64,000 nt of DNA, taken from NCBI RefSeq assembly GCF_014323705.1, contig NZ_JABVEC010000035.1, positions 1-64,000 of the forward strand, written 5' to 3'. The position numbers were made by a program, and so were the translations under genes. A model generated the notes under the pieces. It saw only the letters and a list, made by a program, of their open reading frames with translations. It was not told where the DNA came from and made no database searches. Numbering within the stretch: position 1 is the first letter of the stretch; each line of letters opens with the position of its first letter. This stretch comes from Actinomadura alba (lineage in GTDB: Bacteria; Actinomycetota; Actinomycetes; Streptosporangiales; Streptosporangiaceae). Of the stretch, positions 16,767 through 23,762 are shown one piece after another.

Positions 16767-17389
16767 GCCGCCTCCAACGTCACCGAGCGAGCGCGGGTGA
16801 CCTCGACGAGCCGCAGGTCGTGCGTGGCCATCACCACGGTGCCGCCTTCCGCCGCGTACTCGGTGAGGCACGCCGCCAGTCGCGACCTGAACGCCGGGTC
16901 GAGCCCGCGCTCAGGCTCGTCCAGCAGCAGGAGCCGGCTCGGCCGGATCAGCGCCATGGCGAGCGACAGCCGCTGCCGCTGGCCCGTCGAGAGCGACAGC
17001 GGCGCCATGTCGCCCCGCCCGGCCAGGCCGAACGTCTCCAGCGCCGTACCGACCTCCATCCGCGCCGCCGCGTGCACCGCGGGCATCAGTTCCAGATGCT
17101 CACGCACCGTCAGCCCCGGATACCACGCCGGCTCGTCCCCGACGAGGGCGACGTCGCGCCAGAACGCCGGCTCGTCCACCGGCGGCCGGTCGAAGACGCC
17201 GACCTTCCCCGACACCCCGGGCTGAAGGCCCGCCAGGCACCGCAGCAACGTCGACTTGCCCGCGCCGTTCTCCCCGACCACGGCGACGATGTCACCGCGG
17301 CCCGCGCGGAGGTCGACCCCTCGCAGAACGGGGCCACCGCCCAACTCGACTCCCACATCCCGGGCCTCGATGATCATTTGGGGCACCAT
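16763..17389 (-). CDS. ABC transporter ATP-binding protein
   Basis: The 208-residue nucleotide-binding domain has Walker A GENGAGKST (about 39-47), signature LSTGQRQRLSLA, Walker B RLLLLDEPERGLD and the H-loop ATHD. The signature reads LSTGQ rather than LSGGQ. It is short, like ATPases that pair with a single multi-span permease, here the coupled gene at 15327-16766. The cargo is unknown. It follows the cbiO gene by 60 bp but belongs to a different exporter family. Confidence 0.9.
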   Translation of the reverse strand: MVPQMIIEARDVGVELGGGPVLRGVDLRAGRGDIVAVVGENGAGKSTLLRCLAGLQPGVSGKVGVFDRPPVDEPAFWRDVALVGDEPAWYPGLTVREHLELMPAVHAAARMEVGTALETFGLAGRGDMAPLSLSTGQRQRLSLAMALIRPSRLLLLDEPERGLDPAFRSRLAACLTEYAAEGGTVVMATHDLRLVEVTRARSVTLEAA

Positions 17390-17450
17390 CCGACCCTATC
17401 CACCGCCTCGGACACCCGGCGGCCGTTCCAGGGACGTCGCGCCGTCGCGG

Positions 17451-18203
17451 TCAGCGGGCCACGGCGGCCGGATCGAAGCCGAACGGCAGCTCGAGGCGGT
17501 GGGCGCGCAGCAGTTCGTCGTCCGTGAGGATGTCGGGCGTCGGCCCGTCGGCGACGATCAGGCCGCCGGACATGATGAGCGAGCGAGGGCACAGCTCGGC
17601 CGCGTACGGAAGGTCGTGCGTGACCATGAGCACGGTCACGTCCAGGGATGTCAGGACCTCCGCCAGTTCGCGCCGGCCGGCCGGGTCGAGGTTCGACGAC
17701 GGCTCGTCGAGCACCAGGATCTCCGGTTCCATCGCCAGCACCGTGGCCACCGCGACGCGGCGGCGCTGCCCGAAGCTCAGGTGCTGGGGCGGCCGGTCGG
17801 CGACCTCGAGCATGCCGACGCGGGTCAGTGCGGACACCACCCGCCGGTCGAGTTCGTCGCCGCGCAGGCCCAGGTTGGCGGGGCCGAACGCGACGTCCTC
17901 ACGCACGGTCGGCATGAACAGCTGGTCGTCGGGGTCCTGGAACACGATGCCGACCCGGCGGCGGATCTCCCGGAGCGACTTCTTGTCCGCCGGGTCGACG
18001 CCGAGGCCGGCGACGCGTACGGTGCCGAGGCCGCCGTGCAGGATGCCGTTCAAGTGCAGCACCAGGGTGGTCTTGCCGGCGCCGTTCGGACCGAGCAGGG
18101 CCACCCGCTCGCCCCGGGCGATCGTGAGATCCACGCCGTACAGGGCCTGGTGGCCGTCGGGGTAGGCGTACGCCAGCCCGCGCACCTCTAGAGATGGGTC
18201 CAC
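17451..18203 (-). CDS. cbiO: ECF-type nickel/cobalt transporter ATPase
   Basis: The 250-residue protein is the energy-coupling ATPase. It has Walker A GPNGAGKTT (about 38-46), Q-loop VFQDPDDQLF, signature LSFGQRRRVAVA, Walker B ILVLDEPSSNLD and the His-loop THDLPYA. The FQDPDDQLF segment is typical of CbiO/EcfA proteins. It starts at a GTG (18203) that overlaps the cbiQ end by 16 bp. Together with cbiQ, the PDGLE protein and cbiM it makes a metal importer. Confidence 0.93.
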   Translation of the reverse strand: MDPSLEVRGLAYAYPDGHQALYGVDLTIARGERVALLGPNGAGKTTLVLHLNGILHGGLGTVRVAGLGVDPADKKSLREIRRRVGIVFQDPDDQLFMPTVREDVAFGPANLGLRGDELDRRVVSALTRVGMLEVADRPPQHLSFGQRRRVAVATVLAMEPEILVLDEPSSNLDPAGRRELAEVLTSLDVTVLMVTHDLPYAAELCPRSLIMSGGLIVADGPTPDILTDDELLRAHRLELPFGFDPAAVAR

Positions 18204-18973
18204 TGGACCATCCAAGCAGTCGCCGCGACCAGCGCCGCGGCGGCGGGCAGGGCCGCGGCCGTCGCCCACTGGGCACCGGAGGCGCGGGCGTCCCCGTGCA
18301 GCACCGGCATCCGGCCGTCGTAGCCACGGCTGACCATCGCCAGATGGACCCGCTCGCCGCGCTCGTACGAACGCAGGAACAGCGCGGCCAGAGAGCGCGC
18401 CAGCACGCCGACCTGCCGGATGTCGCGGGCCTCGAAACCGCGGGCGGCGCGGGCGACCTTCATCCTGCGCAGCTCGTCGACGATCACATCGGTGTAGCGC
18501 AGCATGAAGGTGGCGATCTGGGTGAGCAGCGACGGCAGCCGCAGCCGCTCGACGCCGAGCAGCAGTGTGCGGGCCTCGGTCGTGGCCGCGAGCAGGATCG
18601 AGGCGACGACGCCCAGCGTGCCCTTGACCAGGATGTTCCACGCCCCCCACAGACCGCTGACGCTCAGCCCCACCCCGGCGACCGTGACGCGTTCACCGTG
18701 CGCCACGAACGGCATGAGCAGGGCGAACGTTACGAACGGCAGCTCGATCGCCATCCGCCGCGCGATGACCCCCGCCGGGACGCGCGCGGTGGCCGCGACG
18801 GCGGCGAGCAGCATGGCGTACAGGCCGAAGGCCCACACCTGCTCACGCGGGGTGGACACGACGGCCAGCACGAACGCGACCGTCGCCACCAGCTTGCACT
18901 GCGGCGGCAACCGGTGCACGACGGTCGCTCCCGGCAGGAACAGCCGGCCGAGCGAGGTGGTCGCCCCGCTCAT
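18188..18973 (-). CDS. cbiQ: ECF transporter T-component
   Basis: The 261-residue membrane protein carries the two Ala-Arg-Gly-type coupling motifs that contact the ATPase: ARAARGFEARD (about 174-184) and VSRGYDG (about 215-222). It has five or so hydrophobic segments, and the start MSGATTSLGRLFLPG fits CbiQ. It transmits ATP hydrolysis to the metal-binding CbiM. The C-terminus ends with a membrane segment AALPAAAALVAATAWMV and overlaps the cbiO start. Confidence 0.92.
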   Translation of the reverse strand: MSGATTSLGRLFLPGATVVHRLPPQCKLVATVAFVLAVVSTPREQVWAFGLYAMLLAAVAATARVPAGVIARRMAIELPFVTFALLMPFVAHGERVTVAGVGLSVSGLWGAWNILVKGTLGVVASILLAATTEARTLLLGVERLRLPSLLTQIATFMLRYTDVIVDELRRMKVARAARGFEARDIRQVGVLARSLAALFLRSYERGERVHLAMVSRGYDGRMPVLHGDARASGAQWATAAALPAAAALVAATAWMVQWTHL

Positions 18974-18992
18974 CCGCCGGCTCCGCTCGCGC

Positions 18993-19286
18993 TCACGAGT
19001 CGCGGCGGCGGACGACCCAGAACAGCCCGCCGCCGAGGGCGAGGGTGACGCCCACGCCGATGACGCCGGCGAGGCCGCCGGACAGCCGCCCGTGGTCGAC
19101 GCCCTTCACGCCGTAGTCGCCGAGCGGGGAGTCCGCGAACGCGTGGTCCTCCTCCTTGGCGTTGATGCCCTTGTCGGCCGCCACCTTCTCGAGGCCGTCC
19201 GGCTTGCTGCTGGCGTAGTAGCTGAGGATGCCGGCGAGGACGAGGGCGACGAGAAGCCCGGCGGTGAGGAAACGTCTGGTGGTCAT
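18993..19286 (-). CDS. PDGLE domain protein (CbiN-like small subunit)
   Basis: The 97-residue protein has an N-terminal helix (FLTAGLLVALVLAGILSYYA), the PDGLE signature directly after it (SKPDGLEKVAADKG) and a C-terminal helix (GLAGVIGVGVTLALGGGLFWVV). This two-helix topology replaces CbiN in many CbiM systems and is needed for metal uptake in related transporters. It lies between cbiM (11-bp gap) and cbiQ (19-bp gap). The start ATG 19286 follows AAGGAGAG in the minus strand. Confidence 0.9.
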   Translation of the reverse strand: MTTRRFLTAGLLVALVLAGILSYYASSKPDGLEKVAADKGINAKEEDHAFADSPLGDYGVKGVDHGRLSGGLAGVIGVGVTLALGGGLFWVVRRRDS

Positions 19287-19297
19287 GACTCTCCTTC

Positions 19298-19999
19298 TCA
19301 GACGCCCGCGGCGGACGGCCGGACCGGCGTGTTCTTGAGCTCGAGCTCGCGGACCCGGCCGCGAGCCGCGTAGACGAGGTCGGGCCGGACGGCGAGCACG
19401 CTCGACACGGTGACCATCGTGATGATCGCCTCGCCGAGGCCGATGAGGAGGTGCACACCGATCATCGCGCCGGCGACGGTGCCGAGCGGAACGTCCGTGG
19501 TGCCGCCGAGGGCGTAGACGCCGGTGAACGCCAGGGCGGCCGTGGGCACCGAGACCAGTGCCGCCACGAACGAGGCTGCGGACACCGCGGCCCGTGTTCT
19601 CGGCAGCACCCGGATCAGCAATCGGAACAGCCCGTATCCGGCCAGGACCGTGACCAGGCCCATGACGGTGATGTTCACCCCTAGCGCGGTCAGCCCTCCG
19701 TCGGCGAACAGCAGCGCCTGTACGAGGAGCACCACCGACACACAGAGCACACCCGTATAGGGGCCCACCAGAATGGCCGCGAGCGCACCGCCGAGCAGGT
19801 GACCGCTGGTGCCCACGGCCACCGGGAAGTTCAGCATCTGCGCCGCGAAGACGAACGCGGCGGTCAGGCCCGCGAGGGGGGCGGTGCGATCGTCGAGTTC
19901 CCTGTGAGCACCGCGCAGGCATACCGCGATGCCCGCGGCGGCGATGACGCCCGTGCCGAGGGATACCGGCGCGTCGATGAATCCGTCCGGTACGTGCAT
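19298..19999 (-). CDS. cbiM: ECF metal-binding S-component CbiM/NikM
   Basis: The 233-residue protein begins MHVPDGFIDAPV. In CbiM/NikM the free N-terminus and His2 bind Ni2+ or Co2+ directly, so the start at 19999 is well supported; AGGAGGC lies just upstream. LNFPVAVGTSGHLLGG carries the second conserved His, as in family members. Seven or so membrane segments follow. Sequence alone does not separate cobalt from nickel; the upstream operator favours nickel, the nearby cobalamin cluster favours cobalt. The longer frame to 20068 would bury the metal-binding N-terminus and is rejected. Confidence 0.93.
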   Translation of the reverse strand: MHVPDGFIDAPVSLGTGVIAAAGIAVCLRGAHRELDDRTAPLAGLTAAFVFAAQMLNFPVAVGTSGHLLGGALAAILVGPYTGVLCVSVVLLVQALLFADGGLTALGVNITVMGLVTVLAGYGLFRLLIRVLPRTRAAVSAASFVAALVSVPTAALAFTGVYALGGTTDVPLGTVAGAMIGVHLLIGLGEAIITMVTVSSVLAVRPDLVYAARGRVRELELKNTPVRPSAAGV

Positions 20000-20031
20000 G
20001 CCGCCTCCTGATCGTCGCTGTCGAGCCGGTT

Positions 20032-20045
20032 TCAGACCAGTCTGA
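20032..20045. promoter_or_regulatory. Palindrome in the cbiM promoter region
   Basis: TCAGAC-CA-GTCTGA is a perfect 6-bp inverted repeat. In the minus strand, CAGACT could be the -10 hexamer with TTGCAA, 18 bp before it, as -35. This palindrome could be a second regulator site. Confidence 0.4.
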
Positions 20046-20053
20046 CCGCTTGT

Positions 20054-20088
20054 CCCTGCTTGTTGCAAGATAGTCGCAACAAGCAGGG
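20054..20088. promoter_or_regulatory. Nur-box-like inverted repeat upstream of cbiM
   Basis: Perfect 13-bp arms (20054-20066 and 20076-20088) around 9 bases. The core TTGCAA-GATAG-TCGCAA (20063-20079) matches the Nur box I recall for Streptomyces, TTGCAA-N5-TTGCAA, with one mismatch. Nur is a Fur-family repressor loaded with nickel. In the minus strand the TTGCAA half could also be the -35 element, so a bound repressor would block transcription. The match is to a remembered consensus; a terminator for the upstream gene is the alternative. Confidence 0.6.
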
Positions 20089-20159
20089 GATGGCGACAAG
20101 CCGTACCGGTCGAGTCGGTAAGGATCAGCGGACGAACGGGTAAAGCGCGGCCGACCAGG

Positions 20160-20197
20160 CGGAGCCGGTCAAGCGGAGCCGGTCAAGCGGAGCCGGC
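20160..20197. repeat. 14-bp tandem repeat
   Basis: CGGAGCCGGTCAAG is present at 20160-20173 and 20174-20187, with a partial third copy to 20197. It sits directly after the stop of the DsbA-like gene. Confidence 0.7.
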
Positions 20198-20200
20198 CGA

Positions 20201-20809
20201 TCAGGTGAAGATCGGGTCCCGGGTGCGACTGCGCTTGAGCTCGAAGAAGCCTTCGGTGCCGGCCACGAGCCGCACGCCGTCCCACAGCTTCGCCGCCGCC
20301 TCGCCCCGGGGGATCGGTGAGACGACCGGCCCGAAGAAGGCGGCGCCCTCGACGTCGATCACCGGGGTGCCGACCTCGTAGCCGACCCGGTCCATCCCGT
20401 CGTGGTGCGAGGCGCGCAGTGCCGCGTCGTGCTCGTCGGTGCCGGCGGCGTCGGCGAGAGCGGGGTCGAGGTCGGCCGCGCGCAGCGCCTCCTCGATGGT
20501 GGCGCGATCCTTCGGCTTGCCCTGGTCATGGAAGCGGGTGCCGAGCTCGGTGTAGAGCCGCCCCAGGATCTCCGAGCCGTACTTCTGCTCGGCGGCGATG
20601 CAGACGCGCACCGGTCCCCAGGCGTTGTCGAGGAAACCGCGGTACTCCTCGGGGAGGTCCCTGCCCTCGTTGAGCACGGACAGGCTCATCACGTGCCATC
20701 GCGGCTCGACCGGGCGCAACGCGGACACCTCGTGGATCCAGCGCGACGTGATCCAGGCCCAGGGGCAGAGCGGATCGAACCAGAAATCCACCGGAGTGCG
20801 GTCGGACAC
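20201..20809 (-). CDS. DsbA-family protein, mycothiol-dependent nitroreductase-like
   Basis: The 202-residue protein has a thioredoxin-fold start VDFWFDPLCPWAWITSRW and a cis-Pro in GYEVGTPVIDVEG. It resembles Rv2466c, a mycothiol-dependent reductase with CPWC. Here the motif is CPWA (about 15-18), so the resolving Cys is missing and a monothiol mechanism with mycothiol is likely. GTG 20809 has GGAGG six bases upstream. The frame stays open to 20905 through a tandem repeat, which I take as non-coding. Confidence 0.85.
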   Translation of the reverse strand: MSDRTPVDFWFDPLCPWAWITSRWIHEVSALRPVEPRWHVMSLSVLNEGRDLPEEYRGFLDNAWGPVRVCIAAEQKYGSEILGRLYTELGTRFHDQGKPKDRATIEEALRAADLDPALADAAGTDEHDAALRASHHDGMDRVGYEVGTPVIDVEGAAFFGPVVSPIPRGEAAAKLWDGVRLVAGTEGFFELKRSRTRDPIFT

Positions 20810-20875
20810 GGCAGGCCTCCATACAGGGATCGAAGATCTATCAATTCCCTGAACCCGGAACCGAGGTGCCACATT

Positions 20876-20911
20876 CCCCACGTCAATCCCCACGTCAATC
20901 CCCACGTCAAC
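20876..20911. repeat. 12-bp tandem repeat, three copies
   Basis: CCCCACGTCAAT is repeated at 20876-20887, 20888-20899 and 20900-20911 (the last ends in C). It sits between divergent DsbA-like and pepN genes, where promoters are expected. Confidence 0.7.
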
Positions 20912-21153
20912 GGCGCATCGCGACCACGTCCGTCGCGGCCGTCACGATCTCGTCGGGTCCGCCGCGGCGGCGCGCCGTGCCGGGGGCACCGGGCCGCGCC
21001 GGACCCTCCCCGGACATGGGAGGATGCCGGGAAGACCGTTGCCCGGAAGACCGAGCCGGGTAGTACAGGGCTCAGCGGAACAGGGCCGGGAACACCAAGG
21101 CCACGCGGCCACGTCGTTCGCCGCGGGCCGCTCAGGAGAACCAGGAGGGGCAC

Positions 21154-23688
21154 GTGGCAGGCAACCTCACGCGCGACGAGGCGCAGGAACGCGCCAGGCT
21201 GCTGGCCGTCGAGTCGTACTCGGTGCGGCTCGACCTGACCACGGGCGATCAGCGGTTCGGATCGACCAGCGTGATCCGGTTCGGCTGTGCGGAGCCGGGC
21301 GCGTCCAGCTTCGTCGACCTGCACGACGGTGTCGTGCGTGAGATCACCCTCAACGGCCGCGCGCTCGACCCGGCCACCTACGACGAGGCCGCCGGCCGGA
21401 TCCCGCTGCCCGACCTCGCGGCCGCCAACGAGCTCACCGTCGTCGCCGACTGCGCCTACTCCCGCTCCGGTGAGGGCCTGCACCGCTTCGTCGACCCCGT
21501 CGACCAGAGCGTCTACCTCTACTCGCAGTTCGAGACCGCCGACGCCCACCGCATGTACGCCTGCTTCGACCAGCCGGACCTCAAGGCGACGTTCGAGCTC
21601 GGGGTCACCGCGCCCGGGGACTGGCAGGTGGTGTCGAACTCGGCGCCGAACGACGAGGCCCGCGAACCGGGCGGTCCGGCCCGGTGGCGGTTCGCTCCCA
21701 CGCCCCGCGTGCCCACGTACATCACGGCGCTGGTCGCCGGGCCCTACCACGTCGTGCGCGACGAGCACGACGGCATTCCGCTGGGCGTCTACTGCCGTGC
21801 CTCGCTGGCCGAGCACCTCGACGCCGACGCGATCTTCGAGGTGACCAAGCAGGGCTTCGACTTCTTCCGGCGGGTGTTCGCCCAGCCGTACCCGTTCGGC
21901 AAGTACGACCAGTTGTTCGTGCCCGAGTTCAACGCCGGTGCGATGGAGAACGCCGGCTGTGTGACGTTCCTGGAGGACTACGTCTTCCGGTCGCGGGTGA
22001 CCGACGCCGCCTACGAGCGCCGCGCCGAGACGATCCTGCACGAGATGGCGCACATGTGGTTCGGCGACCTGGTCACCATGCGGTGGTGGGACGACTTGTG
22101 GCTGAACGAGTCGTTCGCCACGTACATGAGCGTGCTCTGCCAGAGCGAGGCGACCCGCTGGGACGGCTCGTGGACGACGTTCGCCAACCTGTGGAAGGCG
22201 TGGGCGTACCGGCAGGACCAGTTGCCGTCGACGCACCCGATCTCGGCGGACATCCCGGACATGCACGCGGTCGAGGTGAACTTCGACGGCATCACCTACG
22301 CCAAGGGCGCCAGCGTGCTGAAGCAGCTGGTCGCCTATGTGGGGCGCGACAACTTCCTCGAGGGCGTGCGGCGCTACTTCCAGCGGCACGCGTGGGGCAA
22401 CACGGTGCTCGCCGACCTGCTCGACGCGCTCGAGGAGGTGTCGGGCCGCGACCTCACCTCCTGGTCCAAGGAGTGGCTCGAGACCGCCGGCGTCAACACC
22501 CTGCGCCCGGCCTACGAGCTGGCCGAGGACGGGACCTTCCAGTCGTTCGCCGTCGTCCAGGAGGCGCCCGGTGGGCACCCGACGCTGCGCTCGCACCGCG
22601 TGGCGATCGGCCTCTACGACCGCACGAGCGACGGCATCACACGACGCCGGCGCGTCGAGCTGGACGTGGTCGGCGCCCGCACCGACGTGACCGAGCTCAT
22701 CGGCGAGCGCCGCCCCGACCTGGTGCTGGTCAACGACGACGACCTGACCTACGCCAAGATCAGACTGGACGACCACTCCCTGCACACCCTCGTCGAGGGC
22801 ATCGGCGAGATCCGCGAGGGTCTGCCGAGGGCCCTCGGGTGGACGGCGGCGTGGGACATGTGCCGCGACGCCGAGATGGCCACCCGGGACTATGTGCGGC
22901 TCGTCCTGTCCGGCATCCGCGGGGTCAGCGACATCTCGGTCGCCCAGACCCTGCTGCGGCAGGCCCGCACGGCCGTCCAGCAGTACGCCGACCCCGCGTG
23001 GCGCGAGACGGGGCTGCGGCTGATGGCCGACGCGCTGTACGAACTGACCCGCGAGGCCGAGGCCGGATCGGACTTCCAGCTCACCTACACCCAGGCGTTC
23101 GTGGCGGCCGCCGCCGACGGCGCTCACCTGGAGTACGTGCGCGGGCTGCTCGACGGCACCGAGACCCTCGAGGGGCTCACGGTCGACACGGACCTGCGGT
23201 GGGCGCTGCTGCGCCGGCTGGTCGTCCGTGGCGCCGCGGGCGAGGCCGAGATCGCCACGGAGCTGGAGCGCGACGCCACCGCGGCGGGCGAGCGGAACGC
23301 GGCATCCTGCCGGGCCGCGATCCCGACCGCCGAGGCCAAGGCGGCCGCGTGGGACCGGATCGTCGGCGGGGACCTGCCCAACGCGGTGTTCCGGGCGACG
23401 CTGGGCGGGTTCGTGGAGCCCGACCAGGTCGCGCTGCTGGAGCCGTACGCCGAGAGGTTCTTCGCCGAGGTGGGCCGGATCTGGCAGGACTGGAGCAGCG
23501 ACATGGCGCAGACCTTCGCCGAGGTCGCCTATCCGGTCCTGGTCATCTCGCCGGACACGATCGAGCGCACCGACGCCTACATCGAGGGGAACCGGCCGCC
23601 GGCCGGGCTCGCCCGGCTGCTGTCGGAGGGCCGTGACGGCGTCGCCCGCGCCCTGCGCGCCCGCGCCAAGGACGCCTCCACCGCCTGA
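21154..23688 (+). CDS. pepN: Aminopeptidase N (M1 family)
   Basis: The 844-residue metallopeptidase has the exopeptidase motif GAMEN at 262-266 and zinc ligands HEMAH (296-300) plus Glu319 in LWLNES. These are separated by the usual 18 residues. The C-terminal half is the ERAP1-like helical domain. It removes N-terminal residues from peptides in the cytoplasm, with no signal peptide seen. GTG 21154 is preceded by CAGGAGGGG. The length fits the actinobacterial PepN (about 850). It converges with malQ, and a perfect hairpin separates them. Confidence 0.96.
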   Translation: MAGNLTRDEAQERARLLAVESYSVRLDLTTGDQRFGSTSVIRFGCAEPGASSFVDLHDGVVREITLNGRALDPATYDEAAGRIPLPDLAAANELTVVADCAYSRSGEGLHRFVDPVDQSVYLYSQFETADAHRMYACFDQPDLKATFELGVTAPGDWQVVSNSAPNDEAREPGGPARWRFAPTPRVPTYITALVAGPYHVVRDEHDGIPLGVYCRASLAEHLDADAIFEVTKQGFDFFRRVFAQPYPFGKYDQLFVPEFNAGAMENAGCVTFLEDYVFRSRVTDAAYERRAETILHEMAHMWFGDLVTMRWWDDLWLNESFATYMSVLCQSEATRWDGSWTTFANLWKAWAYRQDQLPSTHPISADIPDMHAVEVNFDGITYAKGASVLKQLVAYVGRDNFLEGVRRYFQRHAWGNTVLADLLDALEEVSGRDLTSWSKEWLETAGVNTLRPAYELAEDGTFQSFAVVQEAPGGHPTLRSHRVAIGLYDRTSDGITRRRRVELDVVGARTDVTELIGERRPDLVLVNDDDLTYAKIRLDDHSLHTLVEGIGEIREGLPRALGWTAAWDMCRDAEMATRDYVRLVLSGIRGVSDISVAQTLLRQARTAVQQYADPAWRETGLRLMADALYELTREAEAGSDFQLTYTQAFVAAAADGAHLEYVRGLLDGTETLEGLTVDTDLRWALLRRLVVRGAAGEAEIATELERDATAAGERNAASCRAAIPTAEAKAAAWDRIVGGDLPNAVFRATLGGFVEPDQVALLEPYAERFFAEVGRIWQDWSSDMAQTFAEVAYPVLVISPDTIERTDAYIEGNRPPAGLARLLSEGRDGVARALRARAKDASTA

Positions 23689-23712
23689 CCCCGGCCCGCC
23701 CCTGGGCCAAGA

Positions 23713-23762
23713 TGACGATCAAGGATCGTGGCACGCACAGATGCCACGATCCTTGATCGTCA
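23713..23762. terminator. Bidirectional terminator with 21-bp perfect arms
   Basis: Arms 23713-23733 and 23742-23762 are perfect reverse complements with an 8-base loop. The right arm ends on the stop codon of malQ (23760-23762). It separates convergent pepN and malQ and is unusually long and perfect. Confidence 0.8.

Noticed and set aside
20000-20200. Cobalamin riboswitch upstream of the cbiM operon
   Set aside because: I looked for the conserved B12-box core and found none; inverted repeats of operator type occupy the space. A covariance-model search could still overturn this.
20689-23127. 812-residue open frame antisense to pepN
   Set aside because: GC-rich third positions keep the complementary frame open. 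The translation is Arg/Val/Leu/Gly filler with no family motif, while pepN on the plus strand has all catalytic motifs.
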